Source of the DNA: Gallionella sp.
GTDB lineage: Bacteria; Pseudomonadota; Gammaproteobacteria; Burkholderiales; Gallionellaceae
Length of the DNA: 64,000 nucleotides
Assembly (NCBI GenBank): GCA_023229845.1
Contig: JALNYK010000004.1
Coordinates: forward strand, 53,832 to 117,831
Reading direction: 5' to 3'
Made by a program: the position numbers and the translations under genes. Below are positions 34,539-43,255 of this stretch, in pieces. Position 1 is the first letter of the stretch. Each line of letters begins with the position of its first letter. Below the pieces are notes generated by a model, which worked only from the letters and a program-made list of their open reading frames with translations, made no database searches and was not told where the DNA came from.

Positions 34539-36047
34539 GTGCAATTGCCCGTTATTAACATCGCAACAGCCGAGCCCCCCAAGGGGGGGTGTTCCGCCGG
34601 ATCGTGCGGCTCCACCGACGATCAGATGGGCCACCTGCCGGATCACATCCGCGACAAGGTGAAGAACCATCCCTGCTATTCCGAAGAGGCGCACCATTAT
34701 TTTGCGCGCATGCATGTGGCGGTCGCCCCGGCCTGCAACATCCAGTGCAACTACTGCAACCGCAAATACGATTGCTCGAACGAGTCGCGCCCCGGCGTGG
34801 TGTCCGAGGTGCTGAAGCCGGAACAGGCGGTGAAGAAGGTGCTGGCCGTCGCGGCGACGATCCCGCAGATGACGGTGCTGGGCATCGCCGGCCCCGGCGA
34901 TGCGCTGGCGAATCCGGCGCGCACCTTCGAGACCTTCCGCAAGCTGTCCGAGCAGGCGCCGGACATCAAGCTGTGCGTCTCGACCAACGGTCTGGCATTG
35001 CCGGAGAACGTCGAGGAGATGTCGAGTTACAACATCGACCACGTGACCATCACCATCAACTGCGTCGATCCCGACGTGGGCGCGCAGATCTATCCGTGGA
35101 TCTTCTGGAACAACAAGCGCATCAAGGGCCGCGAGGCCGCCGAGATTCTCATCGCCCAGCAGCAGAAGGGGCTGGAGATGCTGGTCGCCAAGGGCATTCT
35201 GGTGAAGGTGAACTCGGTACTGATCCCCGGCGTGAACGACAAGCATCTGGAAGAGGTGTCTAAGATCGTCAAGGCCAAGGGTGCGTTCCTGCACAACGTG
35301 ATGCCGCTGATCTCGGAGGCCGAGCACGGCACATACTACGGCCTCACCGGCCAACGCGGCCCGACGCACGACGAGCTGCAAGCCTTGCAGGACGCCTGCG
35401 CGGGCGACATGAACATGATGCGCCATTGCCGCCAGTGCCGCGCCGACGCGGTGGGGCTGCTGGGCGAAGACAGGGGTGCCGAGTTCACCATCGACAAGAT
35501 CGAGGAGATGGACATCGACTACGCCGAGGCGATGAAGATGCGCGCCGAGGTGCATGCGGCGATCAACGAGGAAATGGAGAGCAAACGCGCGGCGAAGACT
35601 GTAGGTCGGGCTTCACCCCGACTTGTCGCCCTGAAGGGCGACCTACGACCCGCGCGTCCCGTGCTGATGGCGGTCGCCACCAAGGGCGGCGGCGTCATCA
35701 ACGAACACTTCGGCCACGCGAGCGAGTTCCTGATCTACGAAGCCTCCGGTGAAGGCGTACGCTTCATCGGCCACCGCCGCACGATTCCATATTGCGAGGG
35801 CGGCGACACCTGCGGCGACGGCGAGAGCGCCCTGGACGTGACCATCCGCGAACTCGCCGGCTGCGAAGCCGTGCTGTGCAGCAAGGTCGGCTACGAACCC
35901 TGGGGCCCGCTGGAAGCCGCAGGCATCCAGCCCAACGGCGAACACGCGATGGAGCCCATCGAGGACGCGGTGCTCGCGGTGTACGAAGAGATGCGCGCGG
36001 CGGGGAAGCTGGAAGCGAAAGCTGTCGAACAACAGAAGGTGGCTTGA
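34539..36047 (+). CDS. nifB: Nitrogenase FeMo-cofactor biosynthesis protein NifB
   Basis: 502 residues from a GTG with GGAGG upstream. NifB makes NifB-co, the 8Fe-9S-C core of the nitrogenase cofactor, by radical SAM chemistry. The radical-SAM cysteines are C66, C70 and C73 in ACNIQCNYC, and TVLGIAGPGDALANP is the family SAM-binding region. The C-terminal part (about 378-490, HFGHASEFLIYEA) is the NifX/NafY-like domain. Between the two, a palindromic repeat at 35601-35646 encodes extra linker residues VGRASPRLVALKGDL. First gene of the + strand nif unit. Confidence 0.95.
   Translation: MQLPVINIATAEPPKGGCSAGSCGSTDDQMGHLPDHIRDKVKNHPCYSEEAHHYFARMHVAVAPACNIQCNYCNRKYDCSNESRPGVVSEVLKPEQAVKKVLAVAATIPQMTVLGIAGPGDALANPARTFETFRKLSEQAPDIKLCVSTNGLALPENVEEMSSYNIDHVTITINCVDPDVGAQIYPWIFWNNKRIKGREAAEILIAQQQKGLEMLVAKGILVKVNSVLIPGVNDKHLEEVSKIVKAKGAFLHNVMPLISEAEHGTYYGLTGQRGPTHDELQALQDACAGDMNMMRHCRQCRADAVGLLGEDRGAEFTIDKIEEMDIDYAEAMKMRAEVHAAINEEMESKRAAKTVGRASPRLVALKGDLRPARPVLMAVATKGGGVINEHFGHASEFLIYEASGEGVRFIGHRRTIPYCEGGDTCGDGESALDVTIRELAGCEAVLCSKVGYEPWGPLEAAGIQPNGEHAMEPIEDAVLAVYEEMRAAGKLEAKAVEQQKVA
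35601..35646. repeat. GTAGGTCGGG-type palindromic repeat inside nifB
   Basis: GTAGGTCG (35601-35608) and CGACCTAC (35639-35646) bound two nested hairpins. The 46-bp unit is read through in frame, in the linker between the NifB radical SAM and NifX-like domains. Confidence 0.75.
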
Positions 36048-36065
36048 GCACGAATCGTAAAGCTG

Positions 36066-36190
36066 CGTCATTCCGGCGTAGGCCGGAATCCAGCTAAAAC
36101 AATATCCCGTGAAACGGACAAAACCATGCTGCCGTCCCGCTTCGCGGGAAATATTTAATCATCTGGATTCCGGCCTGCGCCGGAATGACG
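36066..36190. repeat. REPIN-like repeat, copy 1 (nifB-fdxN gap)
   Basis: A CGTCATTCCGGCGTAGGCC... arm (36066-36093) and an inverted CTGGATTCCGGCCTGCGCC... arm (36163-36190) surround about 70 bases that include TATCCCGTGAAACGGAC. Same architecture as four other copies in the window. Confidence 0.85.
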
Positions 36191-36224
36191 GGCAAATGGA
36201 GTTGGATTAAACAAGGAACACGAC

Positions 36225-36470
36225 ATGGCACTCGAAATCATCGAATCATGCACCAACTGCTGCGCCTGCGAACCGCTGTGCCCGAGCAAGGCTATCTTCG
36301 AGGCGAAGCCGCATTTCCTGATCGACGCGAACAAGTGCACCGAATGCGCGGGCGATTTTGAGGTGCCGCAGTGCGCGGCCATCTGCCCGATCGAGGGCGC
36401 GATCCTGAACGAAGACGGCGTGGCGCTGAATCCGCCCGGTTCGCTCACCGGCATCCCGCTGGCGGCCTGA
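36225..36470 (+). CDS. fdxN: nif-associated 2[4Fe-4S] ferredoxin
   Basis: 81 residues. Two cluster-binding motifs: CTNCCACEPLCPSKA near the N-terminus and CTECAGDFEVPQCAAICP with the longer spacing typical of FdxN-type ferredoxins. It carries low-potential electrons, probably for NifB or nitrogenase cofactor assembly. The AAGGAAC ribosome site precedes the ATG. Located 3' of nifB as in many diazotrophs. Confidence 0.9.
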   Translation: MALEIIESCTNCCACEPLCPSKAIFEAKPHFLIDANKCTECAGDFEVPQCAAICPIEGAILNEDGVALNPPGSLTGIPLAA

Positions 36471-36483
36471 GGAAGAGGAAATC

Positions 36484-36993
36484 ATGGCAACTATCCACTT
36501 TTACGAGAAGCCCGGCTGCGGCAACAACACGAAACAGAAGGTGTGGCTCGCCGCATCCGGCCACACCGTGCTGGCGAAAAATCTGCTGACCGAAAAATGG
36601 ACTGCGGAAAGATTGCGCACCTTCTTCGGCGAGCTGCCGGTCGCGCAATGGTTCAACCCTGCCGCTCCGCGCGTGAAATCCGGCGAAGTGATTCCCTCCG
36701 CATTCGGCGAAACCGAAGCACTGAACATGATGCTGGTCGATCCCTTGCTGATCCGTCGTCCGCTGATGGAGGCGGACGGCGTGCTATGCGTCGGGTTCGA
36801 TGCCGAGGCGGTACGCGCCTGGATAGGGCTGAACGATGCCAAGCCGAACGGTAACATCGAGGCCTGCCCGAAAGATCATCACGCCAAGCCCTGCCCTGCC
36901 CCCGCAGGCCCCTCTCCTCAATCCTCTCCCGCAAGCGGGAGAGGAAGCAAACGAGAACAGCCTTATTTAACTCTGGAAAACAGTCATGCCTAA
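36484..36993 (+). CDS. nifO: Nitrogenase-associated ArsC-like protein NifO
   Basis: 169 residues. The ArsC/Spx thioredoxin-like fold covers about 1-130: IHFYEKPGCGNNTKQK at the N-terminus and LMEADGVLCVGFDAEAV near the end. This matches the nitrogenase-associated NifO family, thought to influence molybdenum use. The last 35 residues (PAPAGPSPQSSPASGRG...) are not part of the family and come from a palindromic repeat at 36923-36944. The stop overlaps the start of the next ferredoxin. Confidence 0.85.
   Translation: MATIHFYEKPGCGNNTKQKVWLAASGHTVLAKNLLTEKWTAERLRTFFGELPVAQWFNPAAPRVKSGEVIPSAFGETEALNMMLVDPLLIRRPLMEADGVLCVGFDAEAVRAWIGLNDAKPNGNIEACPKDHHAKPCPAPAGPSPQSSPASGRGSKREQPYLTLENSHA
36923..36944. 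repeat. CCTCTCCCGC palindrome in nifO 3' end
   Basis: CCTCTCCCGC-AA-GCGGGAGAGG is a perfect palindrome; its surrounding bases (36897-36955) give nifO a low-complexity tail. Confidence 0.7.
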
Positions 36994-37270
36994 AGCCAAG
37001 GTCACTTTCGACAAGATAGGCCTCACCGTCACCGTACCCGCCGGCACGCGCTTGATCGAGATATCCGAACAGGTCGGCGCAGGCATCACCTACGGCTGCC
37101 GCGAGGGCGAATGCGGCACCTGCATGGTGCGCATCGTCAGCGGCATGGAGCACATGAGCGAACGCTCGGTGCTGGAAGACAAGGTGCTGCAGGAAAACAT
37201 GGCCGGACGCGACCACCGCCTCGCCTGCCAGGCCCAGGTGCTGGGCGGCGACATCGTGGTGCGCGGCTGA
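36986..37270 (+). CDS. [2Fe-2S] ferredoxin of the nif unit
   Basis: 94 residues. Plant-type ferredoxin fold with CREGECGTCMVRI (CX4CX2C) and a fourth Cys in HRLACQAQV. N-terminal VTFDKIGLTVTVPAG is the first beta hairpin. Overlaps nifO by 8 bases. Probably supplies electrons in cofactor assembly or to nitrogenase; exact partner unknown. Confidence 0.85.
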   Translation: MPKAKVTFDKIGLTVTVPAGTRLIEISEQVGAGITYGCREGECGTCMVRIVSGMEHMSERSVLEDKVLQENMAGRDHRLACQAQVLGGDIVVRG

Positions 37271-37282
37271 CAGGAGGCCATC

Positions 37283-37975
37283 ATGCTGACCGACACCAAG
37301 CTTCCGCAAAAATCAGAAGCCCCTCTCTCTAACTCTGGTGTAACTACTAGCCATTCGACTAAGCCCGCAAGCGGGCAAGTCGCTGGTTATCTCCCGCAAG
37401 CGGGAGATAAGACGAACGTGAAGGACAATCTTAACTCCCCTGGCCTGTATGCGGAACTGATGGCGCATGCTGCGGACTTGCCGAACGACGAACTATTCGC
37501 GCAGATGATCGCCAGCCAGGTCTACGGCATGGGCGCGCTGCCGCCCGGAATCGGTCTCGATGAAAAGGACTTCTCCGCATTGCTGGCGAATCGCTTCCCC
37601 GGCATAGAACTGCTCATCAGCGGCGCCGATTACGTCGCCGACCCGCGTGCGCTGGAACGCGACGACCTGCTCGCGCTGCTGCTCGAACATCGTGCCTTCA
37701 TGGATGGCTCGGAAGAATGGATGGCCGAGATCGTCACCGCCGCCTGCATGGCCAGCGACCACCTGTGGCAGGACTTGGGCCTGTGGTCGCGCACTTTCCT
37801 CAGCCAGTTGATGACGCAGAATTTCCCCTCGCTCGCCGCGAAGAACGTGCACGACATGAAGTGGAAGAAATTCCTCTACAAGCAGCTGTGCGAGAAGGAA
37901 GGCATCAATGCCTGCCGGGCGCCGAGCTGCGAGGTGTGTGCCGACTACCTGAGATGTTTCGGGCCGGAGGAATGA
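37283..37975 (+). CDS. nifQ: Molybdenum-delivery protein NifQ
   Basis: 230 residues. NifQ brings molybdenum to the FeMo-cofactor scaffold. The C-terminal CRAPSCEVCADYLRCF (Cx4CxxCx5C) is the FeS/Mo-binding motif, and MTQNFPSLAAKNVHDMKWKK is family-typical. AGGAGG lies before the ATG. The first 55 residues are low-complexity and are encoded across a pair of palindromes (37363-37410); the conserved domain starts near residue 56 (LYAELMAHAADLP). Confidence 0.9.
   Translation: MLTDTKLPQKSEAPLSNSGVTTSHSTKPASGQVAGYLPQAGDKTNVKDNLNSPGLYAELMAHAADLPNDELFAQMIASQVYGMGALPPGIGLDEKDFSALLANRFPGIELLISGADYVADPRALERDDLLALLLEHRAFMDGSEEWMAEIVTAACMASDHLWQDLGLWSRTFLSQLMTQNFPSLAAKNVHDMKWKKFLYKQLCEKEGINACRAPSCEVCADYLRCFGPEE
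37363..37410. repeat. Paired palindromes in nifQ 5' region
   Basis: GCCCGCAAGCGGGC (37363-37376) and TTATCTCCCGC-AA-GCGGGAGATAA (37387-37410) lie in frame near the start of nifQ. Confidence 0.7.
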
Positions 37976-38086
37976 TGCTCTGTGGGGCGCGATTTACCTC
38001 GAAGAGGTTCTTGTACCCTGTGGGTATCGCGCCCTTTTTCCAATGGCATGTCAGGGCGCGATGAATCGCCCCCCTACAAAACGCGC

Positions 38087-38974
38087 ATGACTACCGATCG
38101 CGCCATCGCCGCCTACCTCGGCCTCGCCATCGGCGACGCCTTGGGTGCAACGGTGGAGTTCATGACGCCGCGCGAGATCGCAGCACTTTATGGCGTGCAC
38201 GACACGATGCGCGGCGGCGGTTGGCTACATCTGAAACCGGGACAAGTCACCGACGACACCACGATGTCGCTCGCACTCGGCGAGTCCATCCTTGCGCAGG
38301 GCAAAGTGGATGCGCTCGCCGCCGCGCAGGCGTTCGACGCGTGGATGCGGGCCAAGCCGGTGGACATCGGCAACACCGTGCGGCGCAACCTGCTGCAGTT
38401 CCGCAAGACCGGTGAACCGGAAGCGCCCTACTCCGACCACGACGCCGGCAACGGTGCTGCGATGCGCGTGTTGCCGGTGGCGCTCGCCACTTTCGGCCAG
38501 AGCGAAGATACAGTGCGCGCCGCCTGCCGCGCGCAGGCCCATGTCACCCACCACTGTGCGCTTTCCGACGCCGCCTGCGAGACGCTGGTGCTCATGGTGC
38601 AGGACGCATTGCGCGGCGCTACCAAGAACGACTTGCTGCACAAGCACGCGCACCCGCTTGCTGCGCGCCATCCCGAATTCAGGTTCCGCGCGGTGCGCCA
38701 GAGCCAAAACCCCAGCGGCTATGTCGCCGACACGCTGCAGGCGGTGTTCCAGAGCTTCTTCGACACCGACGACTTCCGCGGCTGCCTGATCGACGTGGTC
38801 AACCGCGGCGGCGACGCCGACACCACCGGCGCGATTACCGGAATGCTGGCCGGGACGACATATGGACTGGAACAGATACCGGCCCCATGGTTGAACGCAC
38901 TGGATATAAACACCCTGCGGTCATGCGAAGCGCAAGCACGGGCTCTGATTCGAATAGCGGACATGCCGGGCTAG
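38087..38974 (+). CDS. draG: ADP-ribosyl-(dinitrogenase reductase) hydrolase DraG
   Basis: 295 residues from the ATG at 38087. DraG removes ADP-ribose from NifH and so re-activates nitrogenase. The metal-binding residues of ADP-ribosylglycohydrolases are present: TDDTTMSLALGES near 56-68, SDHDAGNGAAMRVLP (116-130) and VVNRGGDADTTGAITGMLAG (about 240-260). AIGDALGATVEF at the N-terminus is family-typical. It follows nifQ by 111 bases. The partner transferase gene draT is not in the window. Confidence 0.88.
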   Translation: MTTDRAIAAYLGLAIGDALGATVEFMTPREIAALYGVHDTMRGGGWLHLKPGQVTDDTTMSLALGESILAQGKVDALAAAQAFDAWMRAKPVDIGNTVRRNLLQFRKTGEPEAPYSDHDAGNGAAMRVLPVALATFGQSEDTVRAACRAQAHVTHHCALSDAACETLVLMVQDALRGATKNDLLHKHAHPLAARHPEFRFRAVRQSQNPSGYVADTLQAVFQSFFDTDDFRGCLIDVVNRGGDADTTGAITGMLAGTTYGLEQIPAPWLNALDINTLRSCEAQARALIRIADMPG

Positions 38975-39026
38975 AGGCGCGAACACACCGAACCCGAAAC
39001 CCTGATTCCATAACGCTGTTCCTGAA

Positions 39027-39242
39027 TCAATCTTCTTCGATGTTGTGTTCGCGTTTCTTGGGGAGAAGTATCTCCTGATCGTTGCGCTCCGGCTGTTGCA
39101 CCTTGGCGGGAGCGGGTTGCGATTTTGCTTGGCTCTTGCTGGGTTCCTTCACTGGGGCAGCCGTTCCCGGCGCGCCGCCCCATCGGATGTCGCTCGCACA
39201 AGCGGTCAACAGCAGGACCAATAACAAAACGGAATTTTTCAT
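39027..39242 (-). CDS. Small lipoprotein
   Basis: 71 residues. A signal peptide with a lipobox (VLLLVLLLTAC, Cys15) is followed by a short proline/lysine/glutamine-rich chain. GGAGGACGC precedes the ATG. No known family. It converges on draG; 39243-39469 between it and the histidine kinase holds nothing I can name. Confidence 0.65.
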   Translation of the reverse strand: MKNSVLLLVLLLTACASDIRWGGAPGTAAPVKEPSKSQAKSQPAPAKVQQPERNDQEILLPKKREHNIEED

Positions 39243-39469
39243 GCTGCGTCCTCCGTGCTTCGGCTAACCATTCAACCTGGGAACCGTAGTTGAACGAAGT
39301 GTAGTGTGCGCTCATCGCGGTGCAGGACAAAACGGGACGACGAGCCATCTCGAGGAGGAGCCTCGCCGCCATGCGCTGCGAGGGCGTGCAATACGCTCCG
39401 CAGCTACTCACCCGATGAATGATACCAAAATTCTTTTCTGTTCATTTTCTTGCGGCCTCAACGGAGCGG

Positions 39470-42400
39470 TCAACTGCGATTTTTAGGTTCAAGATGAAGT
39501 TCGTCCAGACAGCTTTCTATCGCGACAACCACCTGGTTAAAACGTCTTTCCGCAGTCGCGATCAATTGCGGATATTCCTGAATACTCCCGGCCTCGATCG
39601 CCTGCTCCAGTTCGCGCGCCGCCTCCTCAAGGAGGACCGCGCCGACGGACGATGCGACTCCCTTCAGCGTATGCGTGAACCGTTCCGCAGTAGCGCTATC
39701 GTTGACGGCTAGCGCATTCCGTATGGACTGCACCGCCTGCCCCTGGCTGGGAATGAATTTTTCCAGCATGGACAGGTAGATGTCTTCGCCGCCCATTCTC
39801 GCCATCGCATTGGCCGCATCCAGGACGGCTTCGTCATCGCTCCGATACCGTATCTCGTCTACGGGGTGCGCCGGAGACTCGTCACGATGGGTCCAGCGGG
39901 CAAGGGTGGCATACAAGGTCTGGTAGTGCAGCGGCTTGGAAAGATAATCGTTCATGCCGGCGGCGAGACAGACTTCACGGTCACCTATCATGGCATTGGC
40001 CGTCATTGCGATGATGGGCAGATCGGCCAGCGCCGGATTTTCCCGGATACGGCGCGTGGCCTCCAGGCCGTCCATTTTCGGCATCTGCATATCCATCAGC
40101 ACCGCATCGAATTTTTCCCGCTCCAGCGCCTGCAACGCTTCGATCCCGTCGTCGGCGATGCCGACCTCCATGCCGGCGCGCACCAGCAGGATATTGGCCA
40201 GTTGCTGATTGAATTTGCTGTCCTCCACCAGCAGGACATGCAAGCCGCTCAGGTCAGCGTGGATGTCGTCCGGCTGCGAAGGCTGCGGCAATATAATCCG
40301 GTCCGACGTGCATGTCATGAGCGCGTCCAGCAACCCGGACGGCGTGACGGGTTTGTTGATGACCGCATCCAGCAATCTTGCCGCGCCGGAGACATTGATC
40401 CGCTCGGTATGTTTGTGGCCGGACAGGAAAATCACCTTGGGGCGTCGATGCAACGGCAGATCCTGTTTGATGCGTTTCGCCACTTCCATGCCGCTCATGC
40501 CGGGCATGCTCCAATCCAGTATCACGCAACCGAACGGTTGCCCTTCTTCGTCAGCACGTTCGATCTCCGCCAATCCTTCACCGCTGTCGGAAGCCGACAA
40601 TGCTTCGATGCCGAACGACTCCAGTATGGCCAACATCACTCGGCGCGCACTGTCGTTGTCGTCCACCACAAGCACCTTCATTCCGCTCAAATCAGGAGCG
40701 TTGCCGGCCTCGTCCGGAATGTAAGTGAAAGGAATCTCGAATGCGAAAAGGCTGCCCTTGCCCAGCGTGCTTTCCACCCATATGCGCCCGCCCATCAACT
40801 CCACCAGACGCTGGGAAATTGCCAGCCCCAATCCGGTGCCGCCGTATTTCCGCGTGGTGGAAACATCGGCCTGACTGAAAGACTGGAAGAGCTTGTCGAT
40901 CTGTTCCGGCGTCATGCCGATGCCGGTGTCCCTCACCGTAAAAAGCAACACAACCTGACCGTAGCTCTCGCCTTCGGCGTGCATCTGTTTTTCCATTCTG
41001 ATCTGGATTGCGACCTCGCCCGCTTCGGTGAACTTCACGGCGTTGTGGGCAAGATTGTTCAGCACTTGGCCCAGGCGCAACGAATCGCCGACCAGCACTT
41101 GCGGAATTCCGCGCGCCTCGTCGATCAAAAACTCCAGGCGTTTTTCCTCCGCGCGGATGCTGATAATGGCGGCGACACCTCGCAGCACGGCATCCAGACT
41201 GAACGGGGTTTTCTCCATCTCCAGCTTGCCGGATTCGATCTTGGAAAAATCGAGTATGTCGTTAATGATGCCCAGCAGCGAGTTGGCCGAAATGGAAACC
41301 TTCTCTAGATAATCCCGCTGCACCGGCGTCAACTTGGTCTCTAGGCACAGGTACGAGAACCCGATGATGGCATTCATCGGCGTGCGTATTTCGTGGCTCA
41401 TGTTGGCGAGGAAATAGCTCTTGGCCTGGCTGGCCAGTTCCGCATCATATTTGGCGGAGATCAGTTCCTGCTGGATGCGTTTGCTCCGGCTGATGTCGCG
41501 CACCATGCAGGTGAAGTGGCGTTGTCCGCCCAACATCATCTCGCTTACCGCAAGCTCCAGCGGGAAGGTGCTGCCATCCTTGCGACGCCCGGTGATCTCG
41601 CGCTCGCCGCTGTCGGCGTTCGTATCCTTGCTCCTTTGCACCAAACTATCGTCGCACACCCAATCGGCCGATTCCGGCATCAGCATGCCGACATGCTGTC
41701 CGACGACCTCGTCGGAGGTGTAACCGAAAATGCGTTCGGCATTGGCGGAAAATTCTTCGACGGTGCAATTCTTACCGAAGGTGATAATGCCGTCCGCGAT
41801 GGTATGAAGTATCGCGTACATGCGCGCCTCGGTGTCGCGCAAGGCCAGTTGCTTGGCATATTCCGCGGCGGCATTGCTCAGGTCCTGCTGGGCTTGCATT
41901 TTCGAATAACGCATCCTGATGAAATACCAGCATCCCACCAGCAACAGCAGCAACATTCCTGCCGCATAAAACGCGGTGGACCACATCACTCTGGAACTAG
42001 ATTCCCAGATTTGCTTGTCCGGAACAAACGAAACGACTTTCCAGAAATACTTGTCCGGATCGACGCTGGTGCGTATCTGGCCAGCCCCCTCCGTCGGCGA
42101 ACTTTTCCGCGGCCTCAGCGGATAGACCGTTTCGAAATTCCATAGCCCGCTGTCGTCTTCGAATTGACCGTTCTTCTCCGCCTTGATTTTTTGCCATGCC
42201 GCGGGAAATCTTGCTCCCAGCGTCTTGGGCTGGTCGAACATGAATCCCCACTCATCATCCGGCGCATTGCTCTTCAGCCAGTAGCCATCACTGTTCAGCA
42301 GCATGTTCCGGCTACCCGATACATCGTTGCTTGCGCCTATCCGCGACAGGAGTTCGTTGACGGCGACAGTGACGACCAATACCCCGAGACGGTGTGCCCG

Positions 42401-42952
42401 TGCATCGAATACCGGCGTGGCAATGCGAACGATGGGGCTGTGAGGAACGACGACCTTTCCGTTTTCGAACTCCAGTTGCATGGGCGATACATACACCTTG
42501 CCCGGTGAAAGCGTGACGCTCTCGGCGAAGTAAAAACGGTCGCTTTTGTTTTCCAGCTTGCTGCGATCCGTAACGCTGATATGCCCGTCGAGATGACTTA
42601 TTCTCATCATCTCCGTGCCGTTTTCATCCAGCAGACGCAGCTTGGAATAAGTCGGATGCGTCAAGCAGAACATGATGTATTCCCGATGCAGATTTTCCAT
42701 CCCGGCGCGGGTTAATTTCCGCACTGCGGTCAATTCCGGAAATGCGGCAAGGTAAAGCACATCTTGAACGCTGGCATCCAGCGAGCGTTCGATGGCCCGC
42801 CCGTCGGACACCACGTTCAGCGAACCGTCGGCTTTCAGAATGGCTTTCTGATCGTTGACCGCCTGATTGAAAAGATAGACTGCCGCCAGCACGACCAGTA
42901 ACGCCAATGGAATGAACAGTGCAAGAAAACTTTGGCGGAACCGATTGGGCAT
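39470..42952 (-). CDS. Hybrid sensor histidine kinase (Cache-PAS-HisKA-HATPase-REC-REC-Hpt)
   Basis: 1160 residues from the ATG at 42952 (AAAGG upstream; ATG at 42967 is an alternative). Membrane spans near 9-29 and 335-355 bracket a periplasmic Cache-like sensor. Then PAS (about 385-500), HisKA with His near 521 (NMSHEIRTPMNAIIG), HATPase (GTGLGLAIS), REC1 with Asp near 812 (CVILDWSMPG), REC2 with Asp near 951 (VLMDMQMPKMDG) and Hpt with His near 1093 (RFTHTLKGVASS). This is a complete BarA-type phosphorelay chain. The adjacent response regulator (43256) is a likely partner. Confidence 0.9.
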   Translation of the reverse strand: MPNRFRQSFLALFIPLALLVVLAAVYLFNQAVNDQKAILKADGSLNVVSDGRAIERSLDASVQDVLYLAAFPELTAVRKLTRAGMENLHREYIMFCLTHPTYSKLRLLDENGTEMMRISHLDGHISVTDRSKLENKSDRFYFAESVTLSPGKVYVSPMQLEFENGKVVVPHSPIVRIATPVFDARAHRLGVLVVTVAVNELLSRIGASNDVSGSRNMLLNSDGYWLKSNAPDDEWGFMFDQPKTLGARFPAAWQKIKAEKNGQFEDDSGLWNFETVYPLRPRKSSPTEGAGQIRTSVDPDKYFWKVVSFVPDKQIWESSSRVMWSTAFYAAGMLLLLLVGCWYFIRMRYSKMQAQQDLSNAAAEYAKQLALRDTEARMYAILHTIADGIITFGKNCTVEEFSANAERIFGYTSDEVVGQHVGMLMPESADWVCDDSLVQRSKDTNADSGEREITGRRKDGSTFPLELAVSEMMLGGQRHFTCMVRDISRSKRIQQELISAKYDAELASQAKSYFLANMSHEIRTPMNAIIGFSYLCLETKLTPVQRDYLEKVSISANSLLGIINDILDFSKIESGKLEMEKTPFSLDAVLRGVAAIISIRAEEKRLEFLIDEARGIPQVLVGDSLRLGQVLNNLAHNAVKFTEAGEVAIQIRMEKQMHAEGESYGQVVLLFTVRDTGIGMTPEQIDKLFQSFSQADVSTTRKYGGTGLGLAISQRLVELMGGRIWVESTLGKGSLFAFEIPFTYIPDEAGNAPDLSGMKVLVVDDNDSARRVMLAILESFGIEALSASDSGEGLAEIERADEEGQPFGCVILDWSMPGMSGMEVAKRIKQDLPLHRRPKVIFLSGHKHTERINVSGAARLLDAVINKPVTPSGLLDALMTCTSDRIILPQPSQPDDIHADLSGLHVLLVEDSKFNQQLANILLVRAGMEVGIADDGIEALQALEREKFDAVLMDMQMPKMDGLEATRRIRENPALADLPIIAMTANAMIGDREVCLAAGMNDYLSKPLHYQTLYATLARWTHRDESPAHPVDEIRYRSDDEAVLDAANAMARMGGEDIYLSMLEKFIPSQGQAVQSIRNALAVNDSATAERFTHTLKGVASSVGAVLLEEAARELEQAIEAGSIQEYPQLIATAERRFNQVVVAIESCLDELHLEPKNRS

Positions 42953-42986
42953 GTGGACGCCTTTCATCCCAGATAATCCAACAGAC

Positions 42987-43145
42987 CGTCACTCCGGCAC
43001 AGGCCGGAATCCAGACGATTAAAATCTCCCGCGCAACCGGGACAATTATGGTTTTTCCGTACATCGAAACTCGCCGCCAACGGCTCGTTTTGTCTGCTTC
43101 GCAAAGCGTTTTTATAACTGGATTCCGGCCTGCTCCGGAAAGACG
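42987..43145. repeat. REPIN-like repeat, copy 2 (diverged)
   Basis: Arms CGTCACTCCGGCACAGGCC... and CTGGATTCCGGCCTGCTCC... flank about 100 bases. Arms carry several changes relative to the other copies (ending AAAGACG instead of AATGACG). Confidence 0.8.
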
Positions 43146-43255
43146 CGTTTTTGTGCTCATGAACTACTGGGGTTCATGGAAATAGCCCGGATGCATGGAC
43201 TACAGTCTGGCCGGCAGCGGCCCGTCCCGGCAACGGGGACAAACTGCAACCGGAA

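Noticed and set aside
37982..38086. Upstream extension of draG to 37982
   Set aside because: The extra 35 residues do not resemble DraG, whose conserved start (AIAAYLGLAIGDALG) follows the ATG at 38087.
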